Origin: Metridium senile
Lineage: Eukaryota > Cnidaria > Anthozoa > Actiniaria > Metridiidae
Direction: 5' to 3'
Assembly: GCA_949775045.1 (NCBI GenBank)
Contig: OX459100.1
Location: forward strand, 9,292,194-9,356,193
Length of the DNA stretch: 64,000 bases
A program made the translations under genes and the position numbers. The first letter of the stretch is position 1. Each line of letters starts with the position of its first letter. Shown in pieces: positions 15,701 through 48,349 of the stretch. Below the pieces are notes generated by a model. The model was not told the DNA's origin. It did not search any database and saw only the letters and a program-made list of their open reading frames with translations.

Positions 15701-16694
15701 TACTTGTCAGAAGTCTTCAACTGGTCCAAAGTTTGTGGTAAGTTTAACCTAAAAATAGCGGCCACATCTTGTTCGGTATTTTAAAAGTTGCATGCTTGCA
15801 AATATAGCTTTAAGTTTTAAGAGCCCGCGCTCGTTGCTCAACAACGTTTTTCCACACGCTAATGTCAGCGTCCCAACTTTGTGACGCGAGTTAAAAGGAA
15901 GTATCCGCAAATAGTGTAGTTGATCACTATGCGAAAATAATTGTACGTTGTTCAGTTACTCGCTGTAGTTTATTCAAAGTCTTTTTTCTTTTTGTTGAGT
16001 TACGTGGATTGGTTGATGTCTCTGTTGTCTTTTGCAGACTTTACTTGGACAGAAGTACGGCTATTGTGCTTTCCCGCCTAAAATCCCAAATGATGAGTTC
16101 GATACTCTCCTAACCGCCATTGAAGACCCAGCCAATAAGGATTTACTACGGAAATGGTTTCTAAGAGACGACAACGCAGTCCCACCGCAATACGTAATGC
16201 AGCCAATCAGTTCCCAGTTTCCTGATGCCTTCAGCTCGTCCAATAAGGAGGCCAGGAAAGTAGCTACAAGGGCGTGGAGAGAGGTATATTACAAACTGCA
16301 AAACATGCTGAGAACTGCGGCGGCCAAAGCGTTGAACAAAAACGATGCACAGAAGTACTACATATCAGGTAAATACAATCTAAATATGGTATAACACCAT
16401 CAGTCATCACCATCGTACTGATTTTACAAAACGTCTTTCCTGTATATATTATATTTGTCATGTCTGTATTGTGTGAATTAGCGATAAATGATTAGTATGA
16501 AGCCTTGTCAATCAAATGGTATAACACCGTCAGTTTCGATACTTGAAACTATAGAGCAAACTTTCAGCTTTTACAAAAACTCTTTCCTGTTTTTGTCAGG
16601 TCAGGTTTTTGTGTGTGAATTGGCGATAAACGATTGGTATGAAGACTCGTCAGTGTGTACTGTATATGCTGCCTTCTTTGCATAATAATAATAA

Positions 16695-16739
<45 letters not shown>

Positions 16740-19700
16740 TCGCGGTCATGACGTACGGAACGAGAGCAGCGAGGTCCGTACAAATGACCAAGAGCAAAAT
16801 ATTTTCCCGTACGGCCCGACCTAACTTAGTCAATAAGTTTTTTTATCACATGACCCACTCTTTTTAATTTAAAGGCCATTTTTGTTGTGATGTTTCGAGT
16901 AGCTGGTCCGTACGTGTTTGTACGGACCAGGTGAAAAAAGCCTTACGGTCCCCATCACGTGACTTTTTACAAAGGTTTTCTTAAGAGCGCGCGCCGGGCA
17001 AAATACGGGTCATATGATAATTGTTATTCTGCTGCATTAGGGTTTTCCGATTTACCGGCACAAAGGCAGATTTAGCACTAATAGTGCCAGATGATAGAAC
17101 CAGTGTTAATTTGTCATTACTTTTGCAATAGTGTTCTTATTTTTTTATTCTTACTCTGAAAATGTAATATTTTGAACACATGCAACTCCTAGAAATTCTA
17201 ATAACGGTAAACATGCACGTATGCTAATTAGTATCTGGTACTATTAGTACCAAAGTCGCTAAATCGGAAAATCCTAATGCATGCTAACTTTAACTTGATA
17301 TTTTCCTTTCCAGTAATTGATCAAGAAATACGACAAGGAATTCTAAACTCACCCGACCCAAACACCGAATGTCTGTGGTTTAAACGAACAATAACGGACC
17401 TTAAAGACAACGTCACCAACGACAAGTCGGACAAGTTCATTGACATCAAAGGCATCCGTAAATCCAAGCGAAAAGGCGAACGAATCAATCCTAGTGAAAT
17501 AGATAAAGTAGCACAAAGTCTTCTCAAGAATCTCAAAGAAAAGAAGATAAGTAAAGTGTTGGATAAGTCCAACGTCTTTCCTTACGATATCAAGTTCTCG
17601 TCAAATAGTGCAGAGCGTGAAACCAAACTGACTCATGTACAGTTTCTGAGCAGCCTTTGCCAGGACTTTTTCCTTGTTGTCAAGCGACGAATAGCAGATG
17701 GAATAAAGAAAAGAGAAGCAAGTCAACCGACCAGGGACAGCCTATTGGAAGATATAACTGAACATGTAAAGTTCGCTCAAAGAAAACTGGCAGATTTCCA
17801 TGGACAGGACGATATGATGAAGACAATCCACAACTACCTGACGAAAAGCTGCACATCTCCTTTTGTTATCCACGGAGACTCTGGGACCGGAAAGACGTCA
17901 TTGGTTGCTATGGCAGCCAAGCATGCGCGTTCTTGGGTAAAGCAAGATGCTATTGTAGCGCTGCGGTTCCTTGGTACCAATCCTAACTCGTCCAATATAC
18001 GACTGTTGTTACGTAGTGTCTGTTTACAGCTGTGTAGGGCACTGGGTGCTACCATGGCTGTTCCTAAGGTAACATGCAATTAACCAATGACAGTACGGTA
18101 ATATCGGTATTAACATCCTGTCACACAACTTTAAGTAGTCTTTAAGTAGCTACCTCTTAACTACGGCAAAACTTGTCATTTAAACATTTACCTTGTGGCT
18201 TGAGTACAATAGACCTCTTTACCTCCGTATGCAAATTGCCCATTTCAGACCACGTGTCATTCCCGTGAGAATTGTTCTTTTATGATGAACGTGTTATATC
18301 ATTTACATGTGAAAGAAACAATTCCCAAGGGTTGCATTACGTGATCTGAAATGGGACAACAAACAAGGAAGATAAAGAGGTCTATTGCTTGTTCCACCAA
18401 ACGTTTTATTCCACGAATTGCTAAGTGAGAGTTTTTACCTTTTGTAACGAGTAACTTGTTATTGCTTAAAAAGAACTTTCCAACTTTCATCCTAGCATGT
18501 TATACTGATAAGTTGCCATGACGACGTTCTTGACGTCGACTTTCTTTATCACACTTCAAACACTATTCCAGTAAAGCTTGACTCCCCTAACAACTGATAG
18601 GTAATATAATAAAACACCGTAAAAAATGTTGACTTAACTTTACTTTTTTAGTAAAGTTGACTTAACTTTACCTTTTTAGTAAAGTTGACTTAACTTTACT
18701 TTTTTAGTAAAGTTAAGTCAACATTTTTTACGGTGTTACAAATTACCTATCGTTTATATCAAATACCGACGCAGCCTATTCCAGTATAACTAGACTCCCT
18801 TAACAAGTGACACCTTTCTGATAATCTTTTTTGTTATATTGTAGGACTATCAAGAACTGATTCGTGTATTTCATGAGTGTCTCAACATGGCCAGGGCATC
18901 CAGACCAATCATCGTCTTCCTGGACTCACTAGAACAGCTGTCAATCACTAACAATGCGCACATGATGGCTTGGTTACCGAGGATGCTACCGTCCCACGTG
19001 CATATCGTGGTCAGTACGTCCAACGAGCAACAGAGCACGTGTTTACCCGCTTTGCAGGTAATGATAGTCTACTTTAACGAGGGTTAATATCTAACATACT
19101 TATTATCATAATAATTATGGTGATAATGGTATTGATGAAGATGATAATGGTAATGATTATGATGATGATGCAGGTCTTAGAGGCAATGATGATAATGATT
19201 ATGATGATAATTATGGTGATAATGGTATTGATGAAGGTGATGATGGGAATGATTATGATGATGATGCAGGTCTTAGAGGCAATCAGATGATAATAATTAT
19301 GATGATAATTATGGTGATAATGGTATTGATGAAGATGATGATGGAAATGATGGGAATGATTATGATGATGATGCAGGTCTTAGAGGCAATCAGATGATAA
19401 TAATTATGATGATAATTATGGTGATAATGGTATTGATGAAGATGATGATGGAAATGATGGGAATGATTATGATGATGATGCAGGTCTTAGAGGCAATCAG
19501 ATGATAATAATTATGATGATAATTATGGTGATAATGATGAATATGATGATGGTAGTGATGATAATAATAAACCTTTTGATAGTTCCGTTCAGTAACCACG
19601 AACAATAATTCCAAGTAGAGTCTGGAGTTACCACACATGCGGAACTTGGAAACTATCATTCGTGGTCACTGGACGGAACTGTGAAAAAGCTTTATGACGA

Positions 19701-22700
19701 TGCTGAAGGTAGCCTCCTAGCAGACGTCATTTTTGTCGGCCTATAGTGAGGGAGGAATATGAGACCGACGTCTGCTAGGAGGCTATGCTGCACTGAGGTA
19801 TTACAGCTAAAAAAGACTAATATTGAAAATTGACATAACAGAAATGTTACCTTTTCTATCCATAGAAGTTAATCCCAGATCGTTCGTGCTTTATGGAGGT
19901 TGGTCCACTATCTTGCGAGAATGCTTCATCCATCTTGTCCAATTGGCTTCTTAAACAACAACGACGACTTACAGGTGAACAGTTGAACATGATCATGACT
20001 GCCTTCTCTTCCTCGCCAACACCACTATTCCTGAAACTAGCCTATGAACGGGCTATAAGATGGAATTCTTTCTCGTCTGTACACGATACATCCTTAGAGA
20101 CCTCAGTTTCAGCGTTAATCACTTCACTTTTTGACAACCTTGAGCGCAAACACGGCCAAGTGTTCATCAAACGCCTGGTATCCTATCTAACAGTGCAAAG
20201 AAATGGTTTGAGTCAGTCAGAGCTAGAGGATGTACTCAGTTGTGATGAAGACGTTATCGATGAAGTGTATCGTTTCCGAGCTCCTCCGATTCGTCGTATT
20301 CCTCCTGCCTTGATAGTCCGAGTGTTTGCCGATATTGAGCCGTATCTTTACGAACAATGTACGAACGGTGTCCGAGTCTACTCGTGGTATTATAGACAGT
20401 TTGTTGAAAAAGCGACGAAGAAGTACCTGGATACCAGTTTACTAGTGAAAATGGCGCATTCAAACCTGGCAGACTATTTCTACGGTCGTTGGACTCAAGG
20501 AGCGAAGAAAGATGACGGGAAAGGAGTCTTAAAGGATCGCCATGTTGCAAGTCAGCCTGATATGTTCAGCAAGACGGTTTTCAACTTCCGAAAACTAAAC
20601 GAACTACCTTACCATCTTTTACAAACCGGGGATGTCGACAAACTCAAGCAGCATACTTTATGTAACTATGACTTTCTGTCAGCCAAGTTACAGGCTACGT
20701 CTCCACGACATGTTCTCCAAGACTACTCAGACGCATTATCCATGCACCCCGCTGACCAAGACCTCGCCATTGTCTTGGAAACGCTACAGTTATCACGTGA
20801 TGCACTGACGATATCCTCTGACCAACTATCGGCTCAGCTTATTGGTCGCCTGTCTGCGCTTAGGTCCGCTAGCCCAGTAATTGCGCGGTTACTCCGTCAA
20901 GCACATCATCCCGTTAGCCACTCATTCATTCCCAATGTCCCCTGCCTAAATCGACCGGGTGAGAAACTGGTTCGTTCTGTACCAAACCTCGACGGCTACC
21001 TCGCTATTAGTAATGACACTACTAAGGCTTTGTCTGTATCACGTGATAGGATGATAGTATTATGGGATGTTCGTAGTGGCGCTGTGTTGCAGACGATTGA
21101 GAGCGCAAGTGATGTCGGGTATCTAGCATTCTGTCTTGAAGACAAACACGTCGTTGCCTCTTGTCAAGGTGAAATTCGACAATGGTTCCTCAAAACCGTT
21201 AAATTAAAGTACGAGTTAGAGTCAACGAGTTGTGCTCCAATATGTGTAGCTAATGGAGGACAAACAGTTGTTGCTGTAATGAACGAAAACATCAAAATCA
21301 TTAAAGCATCCGATGGTAGTATCCTCAAGGAATTCCAAGGTGGCGACTTCATCCATGACCAGGTTGCATGCTGGGATCATCTCGTTGCCATGGCAAGCAC
21401 ACAACATCGTTACGTCAACATCTACGACCTGAGCAGTCACGAAATGGTCAAGCCTATCCAAGCCTTTGATGAGAACTCGAAGGATCTTGTTAGCTCGATT
21501 ACATTAAGTTCTTTCAATGAAGGACAGCTCATCGTCTACTCTAGCAGGTCCTCTAGCGTCAGGGTGTTTGACATAAAGTCCTCAAACTGCCTGCATGTCT
21601 TAGGCCCTGATATATTGAACCCAACAGTGACCCTCAATGGACGTTATATGTTGTGTACAAATTGCTATAATGACGTCAGTGTTTGGAACCTGCAGACTGC
21701 TATGAAGGAACGTCACGTGATTCGCCATCCACCCTCGACATCCATCCATCAAATCATTAGTCATGATGGTAAGGTCATTGTAACCACGTCTGATGACAAG
21801 CTGGTAAGGGTCTGGGATCTAGACCAAGAAGAGGTATTTATACTTTTAGTGATGAGCTTGGATGATGATGATCTGATTATGACGATATGATGTTGATGAT
21901 GATGATGTTGATGGTGGTGGTGGCGACTATGATGTGGATGATTTTGCTGATGTTGATGATTGAAAGGGTGATAAGTATGATGAGTTTGGATAGTGATCTG
22001 CTGATGACGATATGATGATGTTGATGATGATGATGGTGGTGATTATATGATGTGGATGATGATTTTGCCGATGTTGATTATTTAAAAGGTGATAAGTATG
22101 ATGAGTTTGGATCGTGATCTGCTGATGACGATATGTTGATGATGATGATGGTGGTGACTATATGATGTGGATGATAATGATGATTTTGCCGATGTTGATG
22201 ATTTAAAAGGTGATAATGATATTTGACTTGTGTGGTGTTGATGATGCGCATAACGATAACAGTGATGATCGATATTCTAATGGTCGAACTAACCTAGAGT
22301 TATTGTTTTCAGACGTGCAAGGTTGACTTCGAGGACAACAAAGGTGATCATTGTATAGAGTATTTAGGAATGATCAAAAGCAGCATCCAGAAACAAGTTG
22401 TCACCAAATCACGTGCTTCAGGTAAAACCATCAAATATGTTTGTTCATCAAACGTCGGGGAGCCATCCATCATCTAATGTCGTTAATTTTTGTGATGCTA
22501 ATAACGAACAGTGTTGGTTTATTTGTGTTACCATATAGTAAATGTTAAACTGTTGTATCACTTCTTCCCATACTTTGTCGTAAGAACAGTGTTTGTTTAT
22601 TTGTGTTACCATATAGTAAATGTTAAACTGTTGTATCACTTCTTCCCATACTTTGTCGTACGAACAGTGTTTGTTTATTTGTATTGCCATATAGTACTTG

Positions 22701-24393
22701 TTAAACTGTTGTAACACACACTTCTTCTCATACTTTGTCGTACACTGATTTATGTCCCTTCACACGTCACAATGTATTCCATACTGGCCTCGGTCCTTGT
22801 AGGGCGGCATTGAGGCACCCAAGCCCAACCTTATCATTGCCGATAAGTTTAATTTGTATTGCCATATAGTACTTGTTAAACTGTTGTAACACACACTTGT
22901 TCTCAAACTTTGTCGTACGCTGATCTCTGTTCCTTCACACGTCTACCTCAAACTTTGTCGTACGCTGATCTCTGTTCCTTCAAACGTCACAATGTATTCC
23001 TTACTGGCCTCGGTCCTTGTGGGGCGGCATTCAGGCACCCAAGCCCAACCTTATCATTGCCGATAAGTTTAATTTGTATTGCCATATAGTACTTGTTAAA
23101 CTGTTGTAACACACACTTGTTCTCAAACTTTGTCGTACGCTGATCTCTGTTCCTTCACACGTCACATTGTATTTCATACTGTTAATGCATAATTGCTCAT
23201 CATCAACAGGACCAATCAGCGTTTGGAACGTCATTACTTGTCAACCAATCAGAACTCTGGTTGGGACTAACGCAGACGAGATCTTAGTGGTAGACGAGAC
23301 ACGTGCGGTAGTACGGTCAGGTGCTAAATTAGCGTTAGTCGACTTACAAGAGGGCAAAGTCATCAAACATATGCGATCGGAGTTTTCGACAAAGGTAGAG
23401 AAAGTCAACCGGCATGCTAGTTCGTTGTACAAACGCCGTGATCTCGCTATTCGACTGGCTGAAAGTCCACGATTCAATACACGAACAAAGTCAAAGACAC
23501 GAAAGTTTAACGACTGTGCGTTGGTGGGTTCGTCGTATGTATTGGTTCTATCCAAGGACAGACTTTATATGAAACTAGCTTCACTGGAGACAGGCGAGCC
23601 CGTGGCAAAACTCAAGGCAGGTCAGCGTGCTATCATTGAGACTATCATGGTCAGTGAAAATGGAACGATAGCTGTATGCGCATGCGAAAACTTTCCTCTA
23701 CTGGTGTGGGATATCAAAGAACGACGTAAGTTGTTCTCGTTAGACATGGACGGGACGTTCCCACAGCTCGCTACGGCTGATATCAGTCAAAATGGCCGCT
23801 ACCTCGTCGATGTCATTAAACTGGACAAGAAACACAAAACGGTGGTCACGTGGGACCTAGAGACTGGGACGGTCAAGCACTTGATTGGTCAAGGCCTAAA
23901 TGTGTGGTCAGTGGCTGTATCATCGATAAGCATGCGCCTTGTAGTAACAGGAAGCAGTGGTGGTACTGAGACAATACGTATCTATGACCTTGGCAACGGT
24001 GAGTTCAAACACCAGCTGGGTGGACACACAGAACCTGTTAAAGGTGTCTGTCTGTCCAAAGATGGTCGACGTCTATTAACCTACGTACCACTGGGTGCCT
24101 GGGATCGTAGTGTCTGTCTTTGGGATATAATTACTGGGTGTCCAATAGCGTCATTTACTCCTGACCTTCCTGTATCCAGCTGTGTCTTGAATGATGATGG
24201 TGATCAGGTTGTGATAGTGATCAACAAGTCTCGACCAATCGTATCACTAGCCTTGACTCACGAGACAGGATCACGTGAGATGTCCGTCGATGTATCGAAT
24301 TCTTACTTTAACCACCCTACCCTCCACGGGGCTGTCTTTGACTTGACGTCACAGATGAACTTGGATGACGCCGGTGAGGACGACGAAAACTAG
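12680..24393 (+). CDS. NACHT and WD40 repeat protein, NWD1/NWD2-like, complete
   Basis: STAND-type signalling ATPase. Ten exons, all GT-AG: 12680-12765, 14433-15028, 15535-15737, 16038-16368, 17314-18068, 18845-19057, 19866-21833, 22313-22421, 23210-24393 (stop TAG). Counting gives nine coding exons; phases close exactly to 1814 aa. Order: acyl-anchor-like MGCCGSK; a charged disordered stretch (30-215); a DUF4062/TIR-like N-terminal domain (about 216-330: RLYVSSTFTD, ERVYPKLKEYC, YEFQVIDMRWGV) of the kind found in NWD1, NWD2 and NPHP3; a linker; NACHT with P-loop GDSGTGKTS (593-601) and Walker B IIVFLDS (Asp684); a helical STAND region; then WD40-type blades from about 1090 to the end (LWDVRSG, VWDLDQE, TWDLETG, LWDIITG). 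Vertebrate NWD1/NWD2 share this architecture. Whether it is the direct orthologue of either I cannot tell. The first ATG has an acylation motif, which supports the start. Confidence 0.9.
12766..14194. other. NACHT-WD40 intron 1, no recognisable content
   Basis: AT-rich unique-looking sequence. Short ORFs on both strands show no recognisable motifs or repeats. Confidence 0.5.
14195..14360 (-). mobile_element. tRNA-derived SINE, family A copy 2
   Basis: Same tRNA-like head as 2286-2368 (AAGGATGGCACAGTTGGTTAG ... AGTTCAATTCCCAG ... CACATCCTTG) on the minus strand with a shortened body. It is in intron 1 of the NACHT-WD40 gene. Confidence 0.7.
15198..15237. promoter_or_regulatory. Two palindromic CRE-type sites in NACHT-WD40 intron 2
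   Basis: TGACGTCA occurs at 15198-15205 and again at 15230-15237, both in the context CGTGACGTCACG. This is the consensus bound by CREB/ATF factors. Position inside an intron next to CGCGCG-rich sequence may mean an internal promoter or enhancer, or part of a repeat. Confidence 0.45.
16699..16838. mobile_element. MITE-like element with CTTATTGACTGAGT ends
   Basis: Left CTTATTGACTGAGTGGGAGG then GGACGGGAAAATATTT; right AAATATTTTCCCGTACGG then AACTTAGTCAATAAG; inverted and ~140 bp. Intron 4 of the NACHT-WD40 gene. Confidence 0.7.
17033..17282. mobile_element. MITE-like element ending 31 bp before NACHT-WD40 exon 5
   Basis: Inverted ends TGCATTAGGGTTTTCCGATTTA and TAAATCGGAAAATCCTAATGCA; interior AT-rich with TAGTGCCAGATGAT / ATCTGGTACTATTAG pairing. 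TGC flanks on both sides. Confidence 0.75.
17314..19057 (+). CDS. NACHT-WD40 exons 5-6: nucleotide-binding core
   Basis: Exon 5 (17314-18068) ends the linker and carries the P-loop GDSGTGKTS preceded by FVIH. Exon 6 (18845-19057) carries Walker B (PIIVFLDSLEQLS) and a following helix-strand (SHVHIVVSTSNEQ) typical of NACHT domains, where sensor 1 is expected. Both Walker motifs look intact, so ATP or GTP binding is plausible. Confidence 0.85.
18209..18386. mobile_element. MITE-like element, family 'atagacctctttacc' copy 2
   Basis: Copy of 6264-6445, highly similar along its length, inserted in intron 5 of the NACHT-WD40 gene. The high similarity suggests fairly recent spread. Confidence 0.8.
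18613..18737. repeat. 125-bp hairpin-forming palindrome
   Basis: AACACCGTAAAAAATGTTGA then GACTTAACTTTAC words are mirrored by GTAAAGTTAAGTCAACATTT then TTTACGGTGTT. A short direct duplication (AGTAAAGTTGACTTAACTTT) sits in the middle. It would fold into an almost perfect stem in intron 5 of the NACHT-WD40 gene. Confidence 0.8.
18738..18800. repeat. Single dispersed unit of the 66-bp satellite
   Basis: ACCTATCGTTTATATCAAAT then ACCGACGCAGCCTAT matches the unit of the array at 48350-49335. It lies directly after the hairpin at 18613-18737. Confidence 0.7.
19099..19570. repeat. GAT-rich minisatellite with ~110-bp higher-order repeat
   Basis: GATGATAATTATGGTGATAA-type repeats; the phrase GCAGGTCTTAGAGGCAA recurs four times at roughly 100-110 bp spacing (near 19171, 19267, 19373, 19482). 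Intron 6 of the NACHT-WD40 gene. Confidence 0.85.
19581..19690. mobile_element. MITE-like element, family 'agttccgttcagt' copy 1
   Basis: ATAGTTCCGTTCAGTAACCA at the left, TGGTCACTGGACGGAACTGT at the right, with AATTCCAAGT / ACTTGGAA inside. Copy 2 at 25682-25844; a fragment near 50010-50040. Confidence 0.7.
21880..22250. repeat. TGATGA-rich minisatellite in NACHT-WD40 intron 7
   Basis: Three diverged ~120-bp units share AAAGGTGATAAGTATGATGA and GATCTGCTGATGACGATATG. Non-coding; it follows directly after exon 7. Confidence 0.8.
22500..23165. repeat. Compound tandem repeats in NACHT-WD40 intron 8
   Basis: About three ~87-bp units (CCATATAGTAAATGTTAAAC, CTTCTTCCCATACTTTGTCG) are followed by two longer units with ACTGGCCTCGGTCCTTG and CCCAACCTTATCATTGCCGA. 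The small ORFs with repeated HFFPYFVVRTVFVYLCYH-like text come from this array. Confidence 0.85.
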
Positions 24394-24438
24394 TCATGTT
24401 TATGTAAAAGAGAATATTTTTTGTGGTACTTTATCTAA

Positions 24439-24482
24439 AATAAACAACATTTATAAATTATGGTCTTATAGAAGACAATAAA
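24439..24482 (+). terminator. Polyadenylation signals of the NACHT-WD40 gene
   Basis: AATAAA at 24439-24444 and again at 24477-24482, 46 and 84 bases after the stop codon, in an AT-rich 3' flank. Confidence 0.6.
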
Positions 24483-24716
24483 TTACAACATAAACTTTAT
24501 ATTTTCAAGCTGATTCAAGAAACTTAAATGTTTATTAATTTTAACATATATACATTGCTTGTCGATATACAGAATGCATTTTAGTCTTTTTAACTACTGT
24601 AATTATATGCTTGTTGGTTGACTATTTGAATCGTGCGATGAATAAAGCTTCTTATCTCCAACCGTCGTACTTCACATGAGTCGAGTCATGTTACATCAAA
24701 GAAGCCGATTGACTTC

Positions 24717-24867
24717 CTGGGGCCGAAGGGTGGATAATGTTATCCGCGGATAAATGTTATCCGCGGATAAAAGTTATCCACTGCATAGGTTTTTATAGAT
24801 TTTATCCGCTGGATAAGGATTTATCCGGTGGATAGCGCTATTCAGGCTTCGTACAACCGGCCCCTGA
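24717..24867. mobile_element. MITE-like element, family 'ggggctggttgta' copy 2
   Basis: Second copy of the element at 783-931, with the same order of internal motifs (TTATCCGCGGATAA, ACTGCATAGG, TTTATCCGCTGGATAA). It lies in the short convergent intergenic region between the NACHT-WD40 and polycystin genes. Confidence 0.75.
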
Positions 24868-25178
24868 TTATTTATTGTCATATGTTCAATTCATGTGAAA
24901 AACGACGTTTGAATGTCGTGTTCGAATTGTAACAGTATAATTAATGTGAATACTAAATGTAAATGGAAGCTAGCGAGTAAACTAGTACAGGCTGTGTCCG
25001 TGTTTGATATATGCGACAGCCAATAAAATAAAATTTGTAACGCCGTATCTATCTCACATTTCATTTCATTGAATACTAAATACTTATTTAGAAGACATTG
25101 ATGTAAAGATCAGTGGGAATATAACCGAGAATTTCCAATTGTAAATCTTTAGATGATACTAAAATTTGACTGTTGTAC

Positions 25179-25372
25179 TATAGTAATAGCCCACGTATAA
25201 GAACCTGGGTTTTAAGAACCTGCTAGGCTAAAATTTTCATTTTAAGCCCCCTCCATATAAGAACCTATTAAGGTTTTTAAACTGAAGTACCATTTATATA
25301 AGAACCTAATAAGAACCTATTCAGGCTAAATTGAAAAATTCAGGTTCTTATACGTGGGCTGTTGCTGTATTG
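25179..25372. mobile_element. MITE-like element, family 'acagtaatagcccacgtata' copy 2
   Basis: TATAGTAATAGCCCACGTAT at the left and TATACGTGGGCTGTTGCTGT at the right; the interior matches the complement of 8991-9161. Intergenic. Confidence 0.8.
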
Positions 25373-25505
25373 AGTACACTGTAATATCATTAGTAAATTA
25401 AATACTACTAAATATGCCATCTTCTCAAAAGGAATTACTATATACCAAACGTTTGTCTTCAAAATGAAGTTCTACTTTAAAAGTCACACAGTAACTAAAT
25501 ACCAA

Positions 25506-25683
25506 TGACGACTAACTAATCAATTATTTACGATGATGTATCTATAATTACTTGATTACCCACAATCCCTTAACGGGTCACGAACTGTCAAGAGTGACGA
25601 CTAACTAATCAATTATTAACGATGATGTATCTATAATTACTTGATTACCCACAATCCCTTAACGGGTCACAAACTGTCAAGAG
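25506..25683. repeat. 89-bp tandem duplication
   Basis: Two nearly identical units beginning TGACGACTAACTAATCAATT and ending AACTGTCAAGAG. A likely recent local duplication in the convergent intergenic region. Confidence 0.85.
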
Positions 25684-25844
25684 TCCTTTTCACAGTTCCG
25701 TTGAGTTACCGCGAATAATAGTTCTAAGTCGAGGTTAGCGTTGTTGCGCATAACAAAACTCAGTATAATTTATCACGCGCAACAACGCGACCTCGACTTG
25801 GAACTATCAGTGGTGGTCACTGAACGGAACTGTGAAAAGGACTA
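25682..25844. mobile_element. MITE-like element, family 'agttccgttcagt' copy 2
   Basis: AGTCCTTTTCACAGTTCCGT at the left and ACGGAACTGTGAAAAGGACT at the right are exact inverted ends; the inner stem includes GTCGAGGTTAGCGTTGTTGCG / CGCAACAACGCGACCTCGAC. Confidence 0.8.
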
Positions 25845-26108
25845 TTGCGTCACACACATCCTTTGCAAAGCTGAGGTGTTCGATACCCAATGGGACTTAG
25901 TTAAACAGGTCACAATTCTGGCTCTTTTGTTGTTGCACACTCGAGGCATTGAAACAATAGTCGAGAATAAAATCCTTAGAGCGAATAAACACCCTGCAAT
26001 ACAGATAACTGCAAACCAGTATGCAACACACCTCACAATATCAAGACCCACAATCCTTTATGGTAGTACAATTAGTAATAAGATGAACTTTACAAAAGTT
26101 TTCTGTCA

Positions 26109-46741
<20,633 letters not shown>

Positions 46742-46850
46742 CCCTAAGTATTCTGTATCATTGCAAATACCATAAAGCAATCAATCCTGTTTAGTTTCCA
46801 CGATACATTTTCCACGTTGTAAACTGTTTACTTTGTGAGAAGTCCAGTCG

Positions 46851-47340
46851 AGTTAACATGTTATTTATTTATTTATGAACAATATTTAAGATGCCCAGTT
46901 CATCATAGCTGGTTTAAATGGGGCTCTGCACAAAACATACATCACATTGCGCAAAAGATATAACTATAACTAAGAATAATGATCAATGTATATAATATAA
47001 ACATATATATACTAATGAAAATATAAGAACTGTGTTTAGTTACGAAAAAAGGACTTAAAAAGTGCCTGTTTAAAAGGCAACAAAGCTGATATATTACGGA
47101 TATTGACAGGTAGGGAATTCCATGTTTTTGCCCCGTTGTAGCGAAACGAAGATTGGTACTTAGCAGTTCTTGCTAACGGTAAACGGAGCAGATCTTTGTT
47201 TTTAGTATTGTAATGATGGAATTGACTAAAAAACCTGAATTCATTTAATAGGTATGCCGTTTGTGGTTTAAGTACAAGCCACAAAACATCGTTGTTTATG
47301 AAAAATCCTAATCCCCTTATAAATATATTTATCAAGAAAA
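46851..47340 (-). mobile_element. LINE (non-LTR retrotransposon) 3' end, 5'-truncated
   Basis: The minus-strand ORF of 99 codons reads HHYNTKNKDLLRLPLARTAK and SSFRYNGAKTWNSLPVNIRN, then FKQALFKSF, the conserved C-terminal tail of many LINE reverse transcriptases. The 3' end carries a TTTA/AAAT simple-repeat tail (46860-46875 on the plus strand). It lies upstream of the polycystin start and is not a host gene. Confidence 0.8.
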
Positions 47341-48345
47341 CAATGTCATGGTTGCATACAACATATCTTGTTTTTTACATTTTATAGCAAATATTATTAT
47401 TAAAGTATTCAAATAAAAACTTTAAAATCTAAACTAAAAAAGACGCTATTTTAGTTTTCAACAAAGGAAAATCAAAAATGACTGTTTAAGGGAGATTTTG
47501 TTAGCGTGTTGCCACACTGACACTTGTATTAATCTGTTGGAGCATAACTCGACACTCGTGTTCAAGCTCTAACAGGTAATCAGCTTTAAGTAGCTGGTAA
47601 CAAGTAAATAAATATTTCCACACTTGTTCTAAGCTAATCTACACTATCTACCAGTTCAAATTCAAATGGGACCAGAGTCCGTTAGCGTGTTCCCTCGCCG
47701 TCTAGTTTTTTTCTTATTTTGTATTCAATGTTTGTACTTAGTTTGTAATTGTTCTCGGTGATATCCTCTAAATAAAATGAAACAAAATTGTGATTTTGCA
47801 TTGTCTTTTCTTGACTGAAAGCATGGATGACTGAATAAAAACAATGGTGTTTTTATTATCCATGCTCAGAGTAAAACGACATTTTTCTCTTGTCAGATTT
47901 ACCTTTGCAAAACGCGTCATAAAACGCACCATCAAACAAAGTGTTCAGTTTTAACTTTATCTCGAACTTTTCGTTTTTAGTTTTTGAACAATTTAAAGGC
48001 TTTATTTTATGTATTAAATATTATTGTGTTATAGTTTTTCAACTTTGTGTGCAAAACGAACGGGCCTTGTTCGTGTAACTGCTTGTAGTCCGACAGGGAT
48101 TAAGATTTGCGGCTGCACTTTTAAATATCTTATAATGTTTTTTCAGTGTTTTTAACACTATGATATTGACAAGTTGCTTAAAGTATTAATAATCTCCTTC
48201 ATATAGTTTCAGAAAATCGGCTTTGTTCGTGTAACTGCTGGTAATCTGACAGGGATTTAGATTTGCGGCTGCAGTTTTAAATATCTTATAATGTTTTTTC
48301 AGTGTTTTTAACACTATGATAATGTCCAGTTGCTTAAAGTATTAA
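47341..48345. other. Intergenic sequence between polycystin and the satellite
   Basis: AT-rich. A ~110-bp diverged duplication is visible (TGACAGGGATTAAGATTTGC near 48090 and TGACAGGGATTTAGATTTGC near 48248, both followed by GGCTGCA). No genes seen. Confidence 0.5.
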
Positions 48346-48349
48346 AGTA

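Noticed and set aside
47036..47335. 99-codon host gene
   Set aside because: Text matches the C-terminal tail of LINE reverse transcriptases, 5'-truncated, with a simple-repeat 3' tail.
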